Source: CAYPAU01 sp964408825 (GTDB taxonomy: Bacteria; Patescibacteriota; Microgenomatia; Levybacterales; UBA12049). From it: a stretch of DNA of 34,688 nt. Both the position numbers and the translations under genes were made by a program. This document shows positions 21,311 through 28,765 of this stretch, one piece after another (within the stretch, counting starts at the first letter, position 1; each line of letters begins with the position of its first letter). The notes below the pieces were generated by a model. It made no database searches, was not told the DNA's origin, and saw nothing but the letters and a program-made list of their open reading frames with translations. The stretch lies in the NCBI GenBank assembly GCA_964408825.1, contig CAYPAU010000009.1, positions 1-34,688 on the forward strand. The letters run 5' to 3'.

Positions 21311-22267
21311 ATGAAAATTATCACCGCCAAGGCGGGATCCCGACTGGAAAATACCAGCGGGAAAAATTCAAAATTAAAAATTACAGAAACCAAGCCTTTG
21401 GTTTCTGTAATCATGCCTGTTTATAATGCCGTCCCTTTTCTTAGACAGGCTATCGACAGCATCTTAGGTCAAACTTATAAAAACTTTGAGCTTATTATTA
21501 TAGACGACTGCTCTACCGACGGCTCATGGGAAATGATAAAGAAATATGAAAACAAATTTCCCCGAAGAATAAAAATCATAAGGACTGAAAAAAATCTCAA
21601 CCGCGGAGGAGACTCATGCGCCAATTTGGGAATTGAAATTGCCAAGGGCAAATATATTGCCAGAATGGACGCGGATGACATTTCTGTCCCAGAGAGAATC
21701 GAGAAGCAGGTCAGATTTCTTGAAAAAAATCCCGATGTTTTCCTCTTAGGCTCAAATGCATTCGTAATAGACAAAACAGGAAACATTATGGGAGAAAAAC
21801 TTGAGCCCCAAACTTCAATGGCTATTTACAAAAGCTACTTAAGGTTTCACCCTATGATTCATCCTTCAACCATGTTCAGGCGCCTTATAGAAGGCCAAAA
21901 ATTCTTTTATCAAATTAAATACAATGCAAATAACGACTACAATACTTTTTTTAAACTCATTTGCCAAGGCCACAAATTCGCAAATCTTAAAGAAAAGCTT
22001 GTTTACTATAGAATCCATGATTCAAACGATACATTTGTGAATATAAAGGGGAAGTTTTTAAATACCTTAAGAGTAAGGCTAAATATGGTCTTAAGCTTTG
22101 GCTATAAACCGACCTTAAAAGACATTTTAGTAAGTGCTGTTCAAACCGTAACCTTGTTTTTTCTTCCCGAAAAGATCACAAAAACTTTATATCTTATTTC
22201 AAAGGGAATTATAAAGCCGCAATTTCCAAATCTATCCTTAAGGAAATATATGCCCTTTTCTGTATAA
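21311..22267 (+). CDS. Family 2 glycosyltransferase, 318 aa
   Basis: GT-A fold with VSVIMPVYNA (31-40), FELIIIDDCSTDGSW (59-73), and the metal-binding RMDADD (118-123). Likely transfers a sugar from a nucleotide donor to a lipid- or cell-surface-linked glycan on the inner membrane face. The first ~28 residues precede the usual start of the fold and are encoded by repeat-like DNA; no better SD-supported start exists. A 13-bp perfect inverted repeat (21381-21410) covers codons ~24-33. Hydrophobic helix near ~278-295 may give membrane attachment. The next gene starts 7 nt after this stop, with its -10 box overlapping the end of this gene. Confidence 0.85.
   Translation: MKIITAKAGSRLENTSGKNSKLKITETKPLVSVIMPVYNAVPFLRQAIDSILGQTYKNFELIIIDDCSTDGSWEMIKKYENKFPRRIKIIRTEKNLNRGGDSCANLGIEIAKGKYIARMDADDISVPERIEKQVRFLEKNPDVFLLGSNAFVIDKTGNIMGEKLEPQTSMAIYKSYLRFHPMIHPSTMFRRLIEGQKFFYQIKYNANNDYNTFFKLICQGHKFANLKEKLVYYRIHDSNDTFVNIKGKFLNTLRVRLNMVLSFGYKPTLKDILVSAVQTVTLFFLPEKITKTLYLISKGIIKPQFPNLSLRKYMPFSV
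21381..21410 (+). promoter_or_regulatory. 13-bp inverted repeat at the GT2 gene 5' end
   Basis: TTACAGAAACCAA (21381-21393) and TTGGTTTCTGTAA (21398-21410) are perfectly complementary with loop GCCT. The structure would be very stable in the mRNA at codons ~24-33 and could slow translation or mark a regulatory site. Confidence 0.6.
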
Positions 22268-22268
22268 T
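22263..22268 (+). promoter_or_regulatory. -10 element for the 22275 gene, overlapping the GT2 stop
   Basis: Perfect TATAAT at 22263-22268 includes the TAA stop of the upstream gene (22265-22267) and lies 6 nt before ATG 22275. No clear -35 and no SD. Confidence 0.45.
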
Positions 22269-22274
22269 TGACTT

Positions 22275-25200
22275 ATGGTCTATATTTTCCTTCTTATCCT
22301 TCTTGAAGTTTTCCTATTTGTAACAAATTATAGACCGGGAGCTTATCTCATCGGCTGGGACAACGTAATGCCCGAGTTTAATTTACTTTTAAATTTTAAA
22401 CGCTCCCTTTTTGGTGTCTGGCAGGACTACCGTGGGCTTGGGATTCCCGATGGAATGTCGCATGCCGCAAATCTTTTCCATACAATTTATATTTTCTTAC
22501 TTGACCTTTTCTTGCCTCAAAATCTGTTAAGATATTCATTTATTTTCTCAACTCATCTTATCGGCGGTATCGGATTTTTTGTCCTTTCCTCTTATCTTTT
22601 TAATCAGTCGGAAAAAAAAGTCAAGATTCTCTGTTTTATCGGAGCCTTATTTTACATGCTCAATCTTGGGACAGTTCAAGTGTATTTTACGCCTCTTGAG
22701 GTTTTTGCAGTCCATTTTGCCGCCCTTCCCTGGCTTACGCTTTTTATAATAAAAGCTTTAAGAGAAACTTCCAAAAAAAATCTTCTGTTTCTTTTTATAG
22801 CATCCCTTCTTTTCTCCTCCCAAGGTTTTGTCCCGACTGTCTTTTTTGCATTCCTTATCCTTCCTCTCTCTTTTGTTTTTTTCCATATCCTGCAAACTAA
22901 AAATTTTAAAGTAGGACTTGCCGTTTTACTTACTGTTCTTCTTGCAAATGCCTTCTGGCTTTTGCCCTACTCCTTCAATGCGATCGCAAACCAGTCAGTA
23001 ATTAGAAATACCAGAATAAATGAATTTTCATCTGAAGAGATTTTTTATCGAAATAGGGCACACGGAGATCTAAAAAGTGCCATTTCGATGAAAGGCTTTA
23101 TGCTAAATACCATTGAATTTGACACGACTTTGGGAAAAGACGTTCTTCTCATGTTTCGGTGGTGGGAGCATTATAATTCCCCTCTCTATCAGATTTTGTT
23201 CTCTCTTGTTGCATTGACAGCGCTAATCGGTATATCAAGAGTAGTTTTAAAGAAAGATAAGGCTCTGTACCCTTATGCCCTTTCAATGCTTATTGCATTT
23301 GTTTTCCTTGCAAATAACACCATAATTTTGGAACAGGTAAACAGCATCTTAAGAGGGTTAGTCCCGGTCTTAGGAGAAGCGCTTCGTTTTCCTTTTACTA
23401 AATTTGTAATACTTTTTGCCTTTTGCTTCTCAATATTCTTAACTTACGGGCTTATTTTTATCTCAAGCAAAATAAAAAGGGCAGAAATAGTCCTAGGGTT
23501 AGTTTCATTTTTTATAATCCTCTATCTTTCCTATCCTGCATTTAAAGGTCAGTTTATTTCCCCCCTTCTTCGTCTTAGTCTTCCAAATTATTATAAAGAG
23601 GCTTTTTCTTATTTCTCAGACAAAGATAATGGCAGAATTGCCATCTTTCCGATGTATACTTTCTGGAACTGGCAGTACAGGAGTTGGGGCGCAAGAGGCT
23701 CGGGCTTCCTCTGGTATGGAATCCCAAATCCTATAACCGAGCGCGCATTTGATCCCTGGAGCAATTTCAATGAAAAGTTTTATAATGAAATGTCCCATGC
23801 AGTCAATAGCGCAAACCCCGATCTCTTTAAGGATCTAATTCTCAAATATAATTTAAGATATATTCTCGTTGACACCACTGTTCTTAACTCAATAACACGC
23901 TATGGAATAAATTATGACAGCCTCTTGAAATTTCTTGATGATAACAATTTTGCATCTTCAAAAAAGACATTCGGCAAGCTTATTTTATACGAGCTTTCGC
24001 AAAACTCAACTCCCGTTTTTGCCATTAACAATCCTCCAGAGGTTTATCCTGTGCCGAAATTTCAAAAAGAAGACCTAATCTATAGCACTTTCGGGAACTA
24101 TCTCGCGGCTGAAAAATCTGCAAAAATGTCTTTTCTTTTCCCTTCGCTTTACATGGAGAAACTTCAGGAAGATAATGAATTTGAGGCAGTAGAAGATAAA
24201 GAAACCATAACTTTAATCTCAAAGAAAAAATATCCAAAGCTTGCGGCAAATTCCGTCCTTTCAATCCCCTCATTTTACGATTCTGGCTTTCTTATCCCTG
24301 TTGAAGTTAAGGCAGAGGGAAACAAAATAACCATATTTACCCTTTATCCCAAACTTTATATAAATGGGGAGAGAATTGAAGCCAAGGATAAACCTTTAGA
24401 AATTTCAACAAGTCTAAACGTTTCGTACATTACTTTTTCAGATATAAATTACTCTGTTCCCTTTAAAAGGGGTACTGTTAAATCTTTCCTTTTAAAAGAT
24501 TTCCCAAATAACATCAGGGTCGGCGACGGAACACGCGGAGAGAATATTCTAATCGACACAAGAAGTACAGACAAACAACCCTTTCTGATACCCTTTGGAA
24601 AAAATGAAATTAGTGAAGTAAAAATAGTAGTAGACAAGGTAAAAGGTTCCTTTGGATCGGATAATATAATCTCTCAGGATTATGATCTTAAGAGAAACAT
24701 CGGAGGTTTTGAGCTTTATAAAAACCCTGTTTCAATCGTTAAGAAAGAAAAAGAGAGGGCTTTTCTTGAGGCGCAAGGAAATTCATCATCTGAACTCTCC
24801 TTCTACAAAGACAACCTCTTTCATCAGGCAGAATATATTTTGTTTGCAGAAAGTAAACATAAATCAGGTCTTCCTGTAAATTTCTATATGGATAATCCGT
24901 TTCAAAAAAGGCCTGAAATTGAGACAAAACTTTCCAAAGAAAAAGAAGAAAATGTAATTGTGATCCCCAAGACTGAGGAGGTATTCAAGGGCTACGGTTT
25001 TCATTTCGTCGTAAAATCCGTAGGATCGGAAAAGGCAAGTGCTTCAATTGAAAAGATTTCCCTATATCCTTTCCCAGAACGTTTAATTCGAGACATTAAG
25101 ATTTTGACGGACACAAACCCGATAGAAAAAAATACCAATATTATAGAGGTCGAATCCGAAAAGCTAGCTCCGTCTGTCTATATAGCAGAAGCTCCAAAAC

Positions 25201-25559
25201 AAGATTCCTATTTGGTTCTTTCTCAGGCTTATGACAGAGGCTGGGCGGCCTATTCAATGGCAAATGGCAATCCATTCGACAAGCTCAGGACGAGCAGGCA
25301 AAACTCAAAAGTCAAAAGTTTAATGGCCGCAGTTTTTCCTTTTGTTTTTGGGGAGGAAATTAAAAACCATGTACTTGTAAACAACTGGGCGAACGGCTGG
25401 GACCTAAATGGCAAATGGCAAATGGCAAATGGCAAATCTATTGTTATTGTTTATCTTCCCCAATATCTCCAATACCTCGGCTTTATTCTTACAGCCGGAA
25501 CAATAATAATTATTTTACTTAAAAACTTAAAAAGATCCCGCCAAATCAACCTGCCTTGA
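22275..25559 (+). CDS. Large GT-C/AftD-like membrane glycosyltransferase, 1094 aa
   Basis: Starts with a TM helix (VYIFLLILLEVFLFVTNY) and a GAYLIGWDNVMPEFNLLLNFKR segment with acidic residues in the first loop, then about a dozen TM helices to ~430, which is the plan of GT-C enzymes that use polyprenyl-phosphate sugars (AftD/DUF3367 and YfhO-like families). The large C-terminal part (~430-1060) is exported and strand-rich, and near the end YDRGWAAY is like the QAYDPGWKA motif of such proteins; a last TM is at ~1067-1085. Around residues 990-1060 two in-frame insertions (NGNPFDKLRTSRQ and GKWQMANGKS) are encoded by intergenic-type repeats. Likely role: building cell-envelope polysaccharide with the GT2 neighbours. 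Confidence 0.7.
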   Translation: MVYIFLLILLEVFLFVTNYRPGAYLIGWDNVMPEFNLLLNFKRSLFGVWQDYRGLGIPDGMSHAANLFHTIYIFLLDLFLPQNLLRYSFIFSTHLIGGIGFFVLSSYLFNQSEKKVKILCFIGALFYMLNLGTVQVYFTPLEVFAVHFAALPWLTLFIIKALRETSKKNLLFLFIASLLFSSQGFVPTVFFAFLILPLSFVFFHILQTKNFKVGLAVLLTVLLANAFWLLPYSFNAIANQSVIRNTRINEFSSEEIFYRNRAHGDLKSAISMKGFMLNTIEFDTTLGKDVLLMFRWWEHYNSPLYQILFSLVALTALIGISRVVLKKDKALYPYALSMLIAFVFLANNTIILEQVNSILRGLVPVLGEALRFPFTKFVILFAFCFSIFLTYGLIFISSKIKRAEIVLGLVSFFIILYLSYPAFKGQFISPLLRLSLPNYYKEAFSYFSDKDNGRIAIFPMYTFWNWQYRSWGARGSGFLWYGIPNPITERAFDPWSNFNEKFYNEMSHAVNSANPDLFKDLILKYNLRYILVDTTVLNSITRYGINYDSLLKFLDDNNFASSKKTFGKLILYELSQNSTPVFAINNPPEVYPVPKFQKEDLIYSTFGNYLAAEKSAKMSFLFPSLYMEKLQEDNEFEAVEDKETITLISKKKYPKLAANSVLSIPSFYDSGFLIPVEVKAEGNKITIFTLYPKLYINGERIEAKDKPLEISTSLNVSYITFSDINYSVPFKRGTVKSFLLKDFPNNIRVGDGTRGENILIDTRSTDKQPFLIPFGKNEISEVKIVVDKVKGSFGSDNIISQDYDLKRNIGGFELYKNPVSIVKKEKERAFLEAQGNSSSELSFYKDNLFHQAEYILFAESKHKSGLPVNFYMDNPFQKRPEIETKLSKEKEENVIVIPKTEEVFKGYGFHFVVKSVGSEKASASIEKISLYPFPERLIRDIKILTDTNPIEKNTNIIEVESEKLAPSVYIAEAPKQDSYLVLSQAYDRGWAAYSMANGNPFDKLRTSRQNSKVKSLMAAVFPFVFGEEIKNHVLVNNWANGWDLNGKWQMANGKSIVIVYLPQYLQYLGFILTAGTIIIILLKNLKRSRQINLP
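25254..25440 (+). repeat. Intergenic-type repeats inside the AftD-like gene
   Basis: CAATGGCAAATGGCAAT, then CATTCGACAAGCTCAGGACG (25273-25292) and, at 25409-25437, three CAAATGG-type units. The same ATGGCAAAT unit is found between genes (about 14895-14920) and in radA (29740-29766). All units keep the reading frame. Confidence 0.65.
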
Positions 25560-25583
25560 CATTAAAATATATTTTGCTATAAT
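25556..25583 (+). promoter_or_regulatory. Consensus promoter of the 25592 gene
   Basis: Perfect TTGACA (25556-25561), 16-nt spacer, perfect TATAAT (25578-25583), then 8 nt to the ATG. It is the clearest case in the window of a start codon placed at the predicted transcription start. Confidence 0.8.
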
Positions 25584-25591
25584 CCTAGTCT

Positions 25592-26131
25592 ATGACTGGC
25601 AGATGCAAAGAACAATCTCAAACTCCCCTATCTGAAGCAGCTTTATCACGAAGAGAAATAGAAGTTAATGCGTACAGTCTCTCCCAAAAATTCTCCCAAG
25701 CCTTCATGGAGGCTCCTGATTTTCGGTTTGATGCAGCCCAAGTATTTCTTGGCGCTGACTCTCACGGAAACCCACTAGACATGTCTTATGATGATCCAAG
25801 ATTAGTTGAGGTAGGAAGACATGTAGGATTATGGCATTTTGCCTGCGATTATAGCGTCGAACAGAATTGGAGACAAATAAAAATTTACAGATTTGATCGA
25901 AATGTCCCTTCAGGAACGCGTTTAGACGAATCAATTGTTATTCAATCTAAGTGGGATTCTGCATTTCCTGCCAGCAGAAAACCAAGAATTACATACACAG
26001 TTGAGAAAAGTGAAGTTATAAACGGAAAGATGACCATAACCGAAAGAGAAACTCAGAGAAACAATGCGCAAGCCGTAGGAGAGGCGAAAAAACTTTTGCA
26101 GGATTTTCTTCAAACAAGCCCTTCTGCTTAA
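25592..26131 (+). CDS. Hypothetical soluble protein, 179 aa
   Basis: I do not recognise this protein. It has no signal peptide or TM helix. The N-terminal ~45 residues look helical (LSEAALSRREIEVNAYSLSQ), the middle is strand-rich (NWRQIKIYRF, ESIVIQSKWDS, KPRITYTVEKSEV), and the C-terminus is a charged helix. The consensus promoter directly before its ATG argues that it is independently and perhaps strongly expressed. It lies between two glycan-synthesis genes, but the own promoter makes functional linkage uncertain. Confidence 0.65.
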   Translation: MTGRCKEQSQTPLSEAALSRREIEVNAYSLSQKFSQAFMEAPDFRFDAAQVFLGADSHGNPLDMSYDDPRLVEVGRHVGLWHFACDYSVEQNWRQIKIYRFDRNVPSGTRLDESIVIQSKWDSAFPASRKPRITYTVEKSEVINGKMTITERETQRNNAQAVGEAKKLLQDFLQTSPSA

Positions 26132-26297
26132 GCATTTGAAGAGGCAGGAAGGAGCTTATAAAAACCACCTCCAAACTTTAAAAAGTTGACATATGGTGAC
26201 CCGTTTGATAAACTACCAAAATCATGAAATCCCGCCTATGGCGAGGTAAACTGCCCCAAATGACATAATTGCCCCGTAATTTAACAAATTCCAAATT

Positions 26298-27068
26298 ATG
26301 AAAGACGATAAACCTTTAATTTCAGTTATTATTCCGGTTCACAATTCCGCTAAACATCTTCATGCCAGCCTTAAAAGCATTAAGACCCAAAGCTATAGAA
26401 ACTTGGAGATTTTGGCTATAGATGACTTTTCAAGCGATAATTCTTACAAAATTCTTCGAGAATTTGCCAAAAAAGATAAAAGGTTTAAGGTAAGAAGGAA
26501 TGTAAAAAGATATGGAATAGGAATGACGTTGAATAGGCTTTTGGCAAGGGCAAAAGGAACCTATATAGCCTTTATGGATTCTGAGGACATAAGTGCTAAG
26601 GATAGATTAAAAAAACAATTATTATTTCTAAAAGAAAACCCTAATGTTGCAGCCGTGGGGGCCCAATGTTATTTTATAGGAAGAAGTGATAAGAGAATTG
26701 GGAAAAGTAAGTTTCCTCTTGAGAATCAAGAGATATATCAATCGCCACTCCATGGAATTTCAATGCAGTTTGAGACTGTTATGATAAACAGAGCTCTTCT
26801 GCCAAAAGACCTTCTTAAATTTAGTCCTAAAGGAGACCCTTTCATCTATAGTGATATTTTTTTAAAGCTCCTGCCCTACGGGAAGTTTGCCAATTTGAAG
26901 AATTTTCTTCATTATCATAGAAACCATCCCAACGAGTATTTTAAAGACCTTCGAAGAAATCCGTTATCATTTCTTAAGCTCTGGCTAAAATCTATGGCGC
27001 TTTATAATTATAGTTCTCCTTTAAAAACCTTCAGATCCTTTTTCGCCCCAATCGTCAAATCAGCATAA
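26298..27068 (+). CDS. Family 2 glycosyltransferase, 256 aa
   Basis: GT-A fold: LISVIIPVHNSAKHL (7-21), LEILAIDDFSSDNSY (36-50), and the donor/metal site FMDSEDIS (92-99), where the more usual DADD is DSED; the first and last Asp are kept. It is shorter than the 21311 enzyme and lacks a clear C-terminal membrane segment. Likely adds a sugar to the same envelope glycan. No SD; the promoter is unclear. In the 165-nt gap upstream is an inverted CCGCCTATGGCG-type repeat. Downstream are CTAG-rich repeats and structured element copy C. Confidence 0.85.
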   Translation: MKDDKPLISVIIPVHNSAKHLHASLKSIKTQSYRNLEILAIDDFSSDNSYKILREFAKKDKRFKVRRNVKRYGIGMTLNRLLARAKGTYIAFMDSEDISAKDRLKKQLLFLKENPNVAAVGAQCYFIGRSDKRIGKSKFPLENQEIYQSPLHGISMQFETVMINRALLPKDLLKFSPKGDPFIYSDIFLKLLPYGKFANLKNFLHYHRNHPNEYFKDLRRNPLSFLKLWLKSMALYNYSSPLKTFRSFFAPIVKSA

Positions 27069-27115
27069 AATTAGCAACTAGTGACTAGCGACTAGCAATT
27101 AGCAATAAGGAGCGC
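27069..27115 (+). repeat. CTAG-rich low-complexity repeat
   Basis: Degenerate units such as TAGCAACTAGTGACTAGCGACTAG directly after the GT2 stop. The same family, with both orientations intermixed, fills 30303-30356 between radA and the S1 gene. Confidence 0.6.
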
Positions 27116-27147
27116 GGGGAGCTTGTAAGTTTCGGGTTTTAATATAT

Positions 27148-27302
27148 TCGCCACTTCGGTATCGAATGCACGGGAAGTTGAGTGAGTCGTTAGGAGATCC
27201 CCTAACGGGGAGAGGCTCCGACAGATGAGCGAAACTTTGAGAGCATGAGAGGAGACGTGGCGACAGTTTTTGGTACTTTTTTCTGTAAAAAAGTGCAAAG
27301 AA
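27148..27302 (+). repeat. Dispersed structured element, copy C
   Basis: Closing stem TCGCCAC (27148-27154)/GTGGCGA (27257-27263); inner stem AAGTT (27175-27179)/AACTT (27233-27237); apical hairpin CGTTAGG/CCTAACG, unrelated in sequence to the apical hairpins of A and B; 3' hairpin GTACTTTTTT-CTGT-AAAAAAGTGC (27273-27296), where one G-C pair of A and B is T-A and one T-A is T-G. A second similar hairpin (CTTCTTTT/GAAAAGAAG) follows at about 27321-27346. Confidence 0.75.
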
Positions 27303-27482
27303 ACTTTGTTAGGAGCTTTTGCTTCTTTTTTCGGTAGAAAAGAAGAGATCAAGTCTTACAACTCTCATACACAGGTTATCCACATTTTTCCATTACTTAA
27401 AAATTGGACTGATTTTAAAACCTAAAACCCCATCTTTTTACTATAAGTCTGGAACTTTTTCTTACTTTTTTAGGCTATAGGT

Positions 27483-27512
27483 TTGACAGGACTTGACAAG
27501 GTGTGATAAAAT
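27483..27512 (+). promoter_or_regulatory. Promoter of the 27523 small gene
   Basis: TTGACA (27483-27488), 18-nt spacer, TAAAAT (27507-27512), then 10 nt to the ATG. A second TTGACA lies at 27493-27498 but is poorly spaced. No SD. Confidence 0.55.
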
Positions 27513-27522
27513 AATTTCTGTT

Positions 27523-27666
27523 ATGAAGTTTACACTTTTTAAAGGTAAGAAAGAGAATAAGAAATCAATTCCTGATTACAAACAGGAACAGCTTTTAAAG
27601 CAAGGCAGGGAGCAATTTAAGGCTCTTATAAAACGTGGACTTTCGGTTCCGGTAGCACTTTTATAG
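27523..27666 (+). CDS. 47-aa basic small protein
   Basis: Starts MKFTLFKGKKENKKSIPDYK, continues with a charged helix (QEQLLKQGREQFKALIKRG) and ends LSVPVALL. No TM or signal peptide. A clear promoter is placed for a leaderless transcript, and the frame ends in TAG shortly before a convergent candidate small RNA. I do not recognise a family; the well-formed promoter and amphipathic composition are the evidence that it is a real gene. A DNA- or ribosome-binding role is possible but not shown. Confidence 0.6.
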   Translation: MKFTLFKGKKENKKSIPDYKQEQLLKQGREQFKALIKRGLSVPVALL

Positions 27667-27703
27667 AATTGTAAATTTTTGCTAAATCCGCCTATGGCGG
27701 GCC

Positions 27704-27813
27704 AAAAAAGAGCATCGCTTTCGTTACTCTCAATGATAATTTCAGTACGACAAGCAATGCTCTTGCAAGATCGGTAACTAGTTCCTAGGCAGGAAATAAA
27801 ACTAATTACCTGA
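27704..27813 (-). ncRNA. Candidate small RNA, ~110 nt
   Basis: On the minus strand, a promoter (27847-27820) is followed by a 5' hairpin, GGTAATTAG/CTAGTTACC (one mismatch) capped by TTCC/GGAA (27810-27773), and a 3' terminator. The terminator begins AGAGCAT (27763-27757), pairs with ATGCTCT (27715-27709) through a long stem that continues with GCTT/AAGC, TCG/CGA and ACT/AGT, and ends in six Ts (27709-27704). No open frame is evident. It matches none of the housekeeping RNAs I know (6S, SRP, tmRNA or RNase P motifs are not seen). Convergent with the 27523 gene, from which it is separated by ~40 nt. Confidence 0.6.
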
Positions 27814-27819
27814 TAAATA

Positions 27820-27847
27820 ATTAAACAAAAAGAGGACTTATTGTCAA
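27820..27847 (-). promoter_or_regulatory. Promoter of the candidate small RNA
   Basis: Minus strand: perfect TTGACA (27847-27842), 16-nt spacer, TTTAAT (27825-27820, 5 of 6 matches). The predicted start is about 27813. Confidence 0.6.
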
Positions 27848-27936
27848 GAAAAATTAGCGAAGCTAAAACCGATAGTTTTTCTTGTTATTGCTAGATTTTT
27901 TTAGAAAAAATTCTGAAGCAAATTTACAGTTTTAGA

Positions 27937-27971
27937 GGAGGTAGGAGTCTTGGGCAGGGATTCCTACCTCC
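27937..27971. terminator. 10-bp hairpin after the PIN/TRAM gene
   Basis: GGAGGTAGGA (27937-27946) and TCCTACCTCC (27962-27971) with a 15-nt loop. It lies just downstream of the minus-strand operon stop at 27979. No U-run follows on the minus strand, so it is a weak terminator candidate; it may be an RNA 3'-end stabiliser. Confidence 0.5.
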
Positions 27972-27974
27972 TTT

Positions 27975-27997
27975 AAGATTAAGTCTTAATCTTTTTT
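27975..27997 (+). terminator. Plus-strand intrinsic terminator
   Basis: AAGATTAA-GTC-TTAATCTT followed by TTTT (27994-27997), overlapping the last codons of the minus-strand PIN/TRAM gene. It would stop plus-strand transcription arriving from the 27523 side before it runs antisense into the operon. Confidence 0.55.
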
Positions 27998-28755
27998 GAA
28001 AACAGAATTCTTCCCGCAGTAGTCTGAATTACTCTTGACACCAAGACATCCAATTCTTTCCCTACATCCCCCGCTCCCTGGTCGATAACTATCATCGTTC
28101 CATCATCAAGGTACCCAACCCCCTGCGTTGGATCTTTACCTTTATGTAAAACCCGAATGTGCAAAGCTTCCCCCGGAACCGCCCTTACCTTAAGAAGCGT
28201 TGCTAAGGTATTAATATTTATTGCAACAACACCTGAGATATTTGCCTTTTTTTCTAAGTTATAATCGCAGGTAATAATTTTTCCCCGAGTTGCCTTGGCA
28301 ATATAAATTAGCTTTTCATCGACCTCTTTTAGATCCTTTAATTTGCCGTTTCCCTCCCCTTCAATTACTTTAAATTTAATTCCTCTTGCCTTTTTTAATC
28401 TCTCCAAAAGCTCAAGACCCTTTCGTCCTCTTTCTCTTTTGACAGTATCTTGAGAATCCGCAATATGTTTAAGCTCCAAAAGTATACTTTCTATGACTAC
28501 AAAAGTTCCCGAGAATAATCTAAGATTTACTATGTCAAAGATTCTTCCGTCAATGATGGCCGATGTGTCCAAAAATATTGCGTTTTCAATCTTCTGAGTC
28601 TTTTTCTTCCTCGCGGGTCTTCGAAAATGCGGGAGTCTTTTTATCATGGTTTTTGCAACCTCATCAGCCAAAATCCCCACAAACCTTGGGGAAAAGGCCT
28701 GACGCATTGCTTTTTCTTCTTTTGATTCTTTTTTTGGTCTTTTCTTTTTTGCCAT
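27979..28755 (-). CDS. PIN/TRAM-domain ribonuclease-like protein (YacL type), 258 aa
   Basis: PIN nuclease fold with acidic residues D63 (FLDTSAIIDGRI), D69, E94 (LLELKHIAD), D146 and D164 (TCDYNLE), followed by a C-terminal TRAM domain (~197-256: HIRVLHKGKDPTQGVGYL, GTMIVIDQG) that binds RNA. The first ~55 residues are Lys/Arg-rich and replace the four N-terminal TM helices of Bacillus YacL, so this version is probably cytosolic. It starts 10 nt after radA ends, in the order radA then PIN/TRAM that is also found around radA-disA-yacL in Firmicutes, here without disA. No SD. Substrate unknown; likely an RNA endonuclease. Confidence 0.88.
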   Translation of the reverse strand: MAKKKRPKKESKEEKAMRQAFSPRFVGILADEVAKTMIKRLPHFRRPARKKKTQKIENAIFLDTSAIIDGRIFDIVNLRLFSGTFVVIESILLELKHIADSQDTVKRERGRKGLELLERLKKARGIKFKVIEGEGNGKLKDLKEVDEKLIYIAKATRGKIITCDYNLEKKANISGVVAININTLATLLKVRAVPGEALHIRVLHKGKDPTQGVGYLDDGTMIVIDQGAGDVGKELDVLVSRVIQTTAGRILFSKKIKT

Positions 28756-28765
28756 AAGTTAAAAT

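Noticed and set aside
27690..27820. tmRNA, 6S or SRP RNA
   Set aside because: None of their conserved landmarks (tRNA-like ends with tag frame, open bubble, SRP apical loop) can be found.
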